A stretch of 24,122 nt of DNA from a virus. Where the stretch lies: positions 1 to 24,122 of the IMG/VR virus record IMGVR_UViG_3300034072_000002. The stretch is one strand, 5' to 3'. This document shows, one piece after another, positions 21,342 through 24,122 of this stretch. Both the position numbers and the translations under genes were made by a program. Under the pieces are notes generated by a model. That model had not been told where the DNA came from. It made no database searches and was given only the letters and a program-made list of their open reading frames with translations. How positions within the stretch are numbered: position 1 is the stretch's first letter; every line of letters starts with the position of its first letter.

Positions 21342-21589
21342 TGAAAGCGTATCAAATCATGGGTATTGACACGGCGATGCACTTGCTTCGTCCGGGTGCG
21401 AAGTGGGAAATCAGTAATCGTGAGATCACGCGCTGGGAAGATCCGCGTCCAAAGCCCTCGTGGGAAGAGATCATGTTCACAATTGAAAAGATCAAAGAAC
21501 TGGAAGATGCGGTTCCCACGATCCTGTTGCCCGAGCAGCAGAAAGCCTTTGATGATTATGTGAAGCAAATCGAACAGGCGGCTGCATGA
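21341..21589 (+). CDS. Small fibre-region protein (possibly XkdW-like)
   Basis: An 82-residue protein in TAATG overlap with the giant glycine-rich gene and ATGA overlap with the oxygenase. AMHLLRPGAKWEISNREITR followed by WEDPRPKPSWEEI, then a helical acidic tail (KIKELEDAVPTILLPEQQKA), resembles the R..I..W....P.P..EE pattern of small proteins encoded right after phage tail fibres, such as XkdW. Roles proposed there include fibre assembly or chaperone. This link is from pattern memory and is weak. The strict coupling to the fibre gene supports a matched function. Confidence 0.7.
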   Translation: MKAYQIMGIDTAMHLLRPGAKWEISNREITRWEDPRPKPSWEEIMFTIEKIKELEDAVPTILLPEQQKAFDDYVKQIEQAAA

Positions 21590-22191
21590 TTCTGCACGGG
21601 ATATTCCCCACACCGGTTGCCCGGTTCAACCTCGACCGTGAGTTCACGGAGCGGGAGTTGGAGTTCGTGCTGAAACAAAGCCAGCACAACAACGAAGGCA
21701 ACACGACAAGCGACGATAGTTACGTCTTCAACAACATTGAGTTGAATGGCTTGAGCGATTTTTGTGAGGCTTCTGTTGCGACGTATCTGAAGGAAATCTA
21801 CGCACCGAGCAAGGACGTAAACCTTCGGATCACGCAGTCATGGCTCAACTACACCAAGCCCGGACAGTGGCATCACAAACACGCTCATCCAAACTCTTTT
21901 GTCTCTGGTGTGCTGTACATCAAGGCCAACAAAGAATCGGACAAGATCTACTTCTACAAGGACGGCTACAAGCAGATCAGCCTGCCGACAGAGAATTGGA
22001 ACTTGTACAACTCCGAGTCTTGGTGGTTTGAAGCAGTCGCAAAAGAATTGATCCTGTTCCCGTCTAGCCTTCAGCACATGGTTCAGACCGTGCAGGGCGA
22101 AGACACCCGGATCAGTTTGTCGTTTAACACGTTTCCTGTTGGTTACGTTGGGGATGAAAAGTCTCTAACCGGTTTACATTTGAGGGATTAA
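21586..22191 (+). CDS. 2-oxoglutarate/Fe(II)-dependent oxygenase
   Basis: A 201-residue protein of the phage 2OG-Fe(II) oxygenase family (TIGR02466-like). These enzymes use iron, O2 and 2-oxoglutarate to hydroxylate a substrate. The opening ILHGIFPTPVARFNLD and the core WLNYTKPGQWHHKHAHPNSF then VSGVLYI match the family. H99-x-H101 gives the first metal ligands. H164 in SLQHMV is the distal ligand, and R175 in DTRISLSFN binds 2-oxoglutarate. The usual HxD is HxH here, as in several members. All key residues are present, so it is probably active. It starts inside the preceding fibre-region gene (ATGA), which favours a virion or host-surface substrate over nucleotide metabolism, but the substrate is unknown. 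Confidence 0.88.
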   Translation: MILHGIFPTPVARFNLDREFTERELEFVLKQSQHNNEGNTTSDDSYVFNNIELNGLSDFCEASVATYLKEIYAPSKDVNLRITQSWLNYTKPGQWHHKHAHPNSFVSGVLYIKANKESDKIYFYKDGYKQISLPTENWNLYNSESWWFEAVAKELILFPSSLQHMVQTVQGEDTRISLSFNTFPVGYVGDEKSLTGLHLRD

Positions 22192-22193
22192 AC

Positions 22194-22574
22194 ATGGCTC
22201 ACTTTGCAGAGATTGATGAAAACAATGTTGTGCAGCGCGTGATTGTCGTAGCCAACAAGGATACGGCTGACGCTAACGGCAACGAAGTCGAGAGCATTGG
22301 CGTGGCGTTCTGCCAGCGTTTGCTGGGCGGGAACTGGAAACAGACTTCCTACAACGCAAACTTCCGCAAGAACTATGCAGGTATCGGCTTCACCTACGAT
22401 GCTGGTATCGACGCATTTGTTCCACCGAAGCCGTATCCGTCGTGGGTTCTGAACAGCAACACCGCGCAGTGGGAAGCCCCAGTACCGATGCCGCAAGATG
22501 GCAAAATGTACTCATGGGACGAAGCCACGCAGTCGTGGGTTGAAGTTCCGAGCGCAGGTTCGCTGACGATCTAA
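22194..22574 (+). CDS. Conserved phage tail-region protein (NNVVxRVIVVAN family)
   Basis: A 126-residue protein two bases after the oxygenase stop. Its start context is ATTAAAC-ATG, with GAGGG ten bases upstream. AHFAEIDENNVVQRVIVVAN, FCQRLLGGNWKQTSYNANFR, KNYAGIGFTYDAGIDAFVPP and KPYPSWVLNSNTAQWEAPVP form a pattern that I recognise from many T4-like and T7-like aquatic phages, where it lies with fibre genes. The C-terminal W/Y-rich repeats (WVLNSNTAQWEAP, MYSWDEATQSWVE) resemble short carbohydrate-binding or tail-spike add-on motifs. Function is not established to my knowledge. Confidence 0.82.
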   Translation: MAHFAEIDENNVVQRVIVVANKDTADANGNEVESIGVAFCQRLLGGNWKQTSYNANFRKNYAGIGFTYDAGIDAFVPPKPYPSWVLNSNTAQWEAPVPMPQDGKMYSWDEATQSWVEVPSAGSLTI

Positions 22575-22578
22575 GCCG

Positions 22579-23268
22579 ATGCTCGGCTTTGTACCTCTTT
22601 CAGCAGCGCCATTCTCCGCACTGGGGGAAGGGGCAGTTGTTGTTACAGGGGTACAGGGCAATGGCTTCGTTGGAACTGTTCTTGTTGTTGCTGATGCCAA
22701 CGCCTTTGTTGATGGTGTTGAGGCAAACGGACAGATTGGAACAGTCTTTGTCTTTGGCGAAGCCAATGTTCCCGTCACGGGAGTTGAAGCCAACGGGCAG
22801 ACCGGCACCGTCGAGGTCACCGGAACTGCCACGGTCTTCCTCACCGGGGTCGAGGCGACAGGCGAAGTTGGCACCGTTGCGGTTGCTGCGGATGCGAATG
22901 CCCCAATTACAGGGGTTGAAGCCACTGGCGCGGTGGGAACCGTTGTCGCCACAGGCGCAGCCAATGTCACCCTTACCGGGGTTGAGGCAACAGGCGAACT
23001 TGGCAATGTCTCAATCTTCATTGAGATTGTTGTCCCAGTTACCGGGGTATCCGCCACAGGGCAGGTCGGGACGGTTACGGTTGCGGCGGATGCCGTTGTC
23101 TTCGTCACGGGCGTGTCGGCAGTGGGAACCGTGGGGCAAGTCACTGTTTGGGGTAAGATTATCCCCGGACCAACCGGGCCGTGGACACCGATTCCAGATC
23201 CGTCAGCGTCAGTTTGGACACCAGTTAATACGGGCGATTCAGATATCTGGACCCCGGTAGCAGCGTAG
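22579..23268 (+). CDS. Beta-solenoid-like protein with eight 22-residue repeats
   Basis: A 229-residue protein starting MLGFVPLSAAPFSALGEGAV, a start known to me from fibre-region proteins of aquatic phages. Residues 21-195 are eight tandem units of the form (V/P)(V/I)TGVEATGxVGTVxVxADAN. Regular Val/Gly/Thr spacing predicts a stacked beta structure such as a solenoid or triple-stranded fibre. The C-terminus has three W-T-P motifs (WTPIPD, WTPVNT, WTPVAA) after the linker PGPTGP. This suggests an anchoring or binding tail. No cysteines or catalytic motif are present. The protein is probably a fibre or virion surface component. The 210-residue antisense frame here is a repeat shadow. Confidence 0.8.
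   Translation: MLGFVPLSAAPFSALGEGAVVVTGVQGNGFVGTVLVVADANAFVDGVEANGQIGTVFVFGEANVPVTGVEANGQTGTVEVTGTATVFLTGVEATGEVGTVAVAADANAPITGVEATGAVGTVVATGAANVTLTGVEATGELGNVSIFIEIVVPVTGVSATGQVGTVTVAADAVVFVTGVSAVGTVGQVTVWGKIIPGPTGPWTPIPDPSASVWTPVNTGDSDIWTPVAA
22639..23163 (+). repeat. Eight 66-base tandem repeats
   Basis: Eight units of 66 bases (the last 63) encode 22-residue repeats. Core positions T-G-V and G-x-V/I-G-T-V are kept, while codons differ between copies. The array is therefore old or under protein-level selection. Units 3, 4 and 5 share the strongest nucleotide similarity by eye (ACGGGAGTTGAAGCC, ACCGGGGTCGAGGCG, ACAGGGGTTGAAGCC). Confidence 0.85.
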
Positions 23269-23278
23269 AGGTTTAAAC

Positions 23279-24122
23279 ATGCCTAGTACATATTCACCCA
23301 ACCTCGCGTTGGAACTTATTGGAACCGGCGATCAAGCGGGTACTTGGGGTAATACCACCAATACCAACTTGGGAACCCTGATTGAGCAGGCTATCAGCGG
23401 CTACGAGGTTCAGTCCCTGACCTCGGGAACTACCCTGACCCTGACCATCCCTAATGGCGCAACGGGTGTAGCCCGTAACATGTACTTGGAGTTTACGGGC
23501 GATGGCAGCACGGTCATTGTCCCGTCCAATAAGAAACTCTACTTCGTCTACAACAACTGCACCTCCGGCACGATCACGATGAAGGTCGCTGGCCAGACCG
23601 GTGTAACAATCCCCAATGGGGAAAGAATGGTTTTGGTTTCCAACGGAACCGATGTAGATGAAGCCATCACCATTGAATCCTTGACTGGCATTACCACTAG
23701 CACGGTCACTGCTTTGGGCAGTGGCGCTGGCGACAGTGTCACGAGCGCAACAGGCACTACCGCAATTGGAAAGAATGCCGGGATGGCGATTACGAGCGGC
23801 ATTTCAAATACTTTCGTTGGTGAAGAAGCAGGATTAGTTTGCACCGATGGCATTCTGAATACGGGTATCGGGCTTGGTGCATTAAAATCTTTGACAAACG
23901 CAAGCGGGAATAGCGCAATCGGTTGGTTTGCAGGGTCTTCAATTACAACTGGATTTAGAAATACCGCTATTGGCAGAAGCAGTATGTCTGCCAACACAAC
24001 TGGAAGTTACAACACAGCGTTGGGAACAGATTCGTTAGATAATACAAACTACGATAATACAACTGGTGTTGGCTCAAGTTCGTCGGTAACAGGAGACAAT
24101 CAAGTTCAATTAGGAGATGCCA
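23279..24122 (+). CDS. Tail fibre protein, 3' end outside the window
   Basis: A reading frame open to the window end (281 residues seen, no stop). ATG 23279 directly follows GTTTAAAC and has only a weak GAG before that. The start MPSTYSPNLALELIGTGDQA then GTWGNTTNTNLGTLIEQAIS is a widespread N-terminal virion-attachment domain of aquatic phage tail fibres. Beta-rich sequence follows, then seven repeats around N-T-A-I-G at residues 160, 177, 194, 211, 228, 245 and 261, as in trimeric fibre or YadA-like head repeats. The segment ends TGDNQVQLGDA, which in such fibres precedes a C-terminal knob or intramolecular chaperone (often peptidase S74). That part lies beyond the window. Receptor binding is the likely role. 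Confidence 0.85.
   Translation, partial: MPSTYSPNLALELIGTGDQAGTWGNTTNTNLGTLIEQAISGYEVQSLTSGTTLTLTIPNGATGVARNMYLEFTGDGSTVIVPSNKKLYFVYNNCTSGTITMKVAGQTGVTIPNGERMVLVSNGTDVDEAITIESLTGITTSTVTALGSGAGDSVTSATGTTAIGKNAGMAITSGISNTFVGEEAGLVCTDGILNTGIGLGALKSLTNASGNSAIGWFAGSSITTGFRNTAIGRSSMSANTTGSYNTALGTDSLDNTNYDNTTGVGSSSSVTGDNQVQLGDA
23756..24073 (+). repeat. Seven NTAIG repeats with 17-residue period
   Basis: The units TTAIG, NTFVG, NTGIG, NSAIG, NTAIG, NTALG and TTGVG begin every 17 residues (51 bases), the last after 16. A glycine usually lies three residues before each unit. The period is exact at the protein level while the DNA varies. Confidence 0.8.

Noticed and set aside
22512-23144. 210-residue antisense frame with Thr/Pro/Val repeats
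   Set aside because: Shadow of the eight 22-residue repeats. The sense frame has the recognisable start and end motifs.
23548-23997. 149-residue antisense frame near the window end
   Set aside because: Lies opposite the tail fibre gene that starts at 23279 and stays open to the window end. It has no features of its own.
1-24122. tRNA, rRNA, integrase, repressor, insertion sequence or attachment site
   Set aside because: None was seen on reading through the window. This is negative evidence by eye only.

Overview
The window is one continuous, one-directional stretch of a tailed double-stranded DNA phage (Caudoviricetes). It holds most of a virion-structure module. Every supported gene is on the + strand, packed end to end with many TAATG and ATGA stop/start overlaps, and no intergenic gap exceeds about 215 bases. 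Starts often follow GGAG/GAGG-type Shine-Dalgarno sequences and include GTG and TTG, so the host is a bacterium. The large P22-type portal, the SU10-like adaptor, and the absence of any tape-measure, tail-tube or sheath gene point to a short-tailed (podovirus-like) phage. No integrase, repressor, tRNA, rRNA, insertion sequence or CRISPR array is visible. Host and lysogeny cannot be decided from this window.

Layout. Bases 1-215 are an untranslated leader with a good sigma70-type promoter and a strong hairpin. Then come terminase large subunit, a small basic protein, portal, a small conserved protein, a GroES-like co-chaperonin, a probable scaffolding protein, a small conserved protein, a probable head decoration protein and the HK97-fold major capsid protein. 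A classical intrinsic terminator follows the capsid gene (8289-8324). Next is a freestanding GIY-YIG homing endonuclease, two small beta-rich virion-type proteins, and a cassette of seven overlapping tiny genes (9820-11734). These are lysine/arginine/glycine-rich or membrane proteins, two of which end in the same GGRIDGCA tail. Bases 11734-13443 encode head-tail connector proteins with a zinc-ribbon-like protein between them.

Bases 13440-24122 are an adhesion region. It has several fibre-type proteins and two very glycine-rich proteins (573 and 1072 residues) that together carry six copies of one roughly 260-residue module. It also has a probable tail-fibre-associated protein, a 2-oxoglutarate/Fe(II) oxygenase, a protein made of eight 22-residue repeats, and a tail fibre with exact 17-residue repeats that runs off the window end.

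How it fits together: terminase and portal package DNA into a shell of capsid and decoration proteins built on the scaffold, with the GroES-like protein possibly retuning host GroEL. The adaptors close the head, and the fibre genes build the host-recognition apparatus. The strongest leads are the six-copy polyglycine adhesin modules, the tiny-gene cassette with its shared C-terminal tag, the homing endonuclease inserted just behind the capsid terminator, and a GTTTAAAC-type palindrome found in most of the real intergenic gaps.
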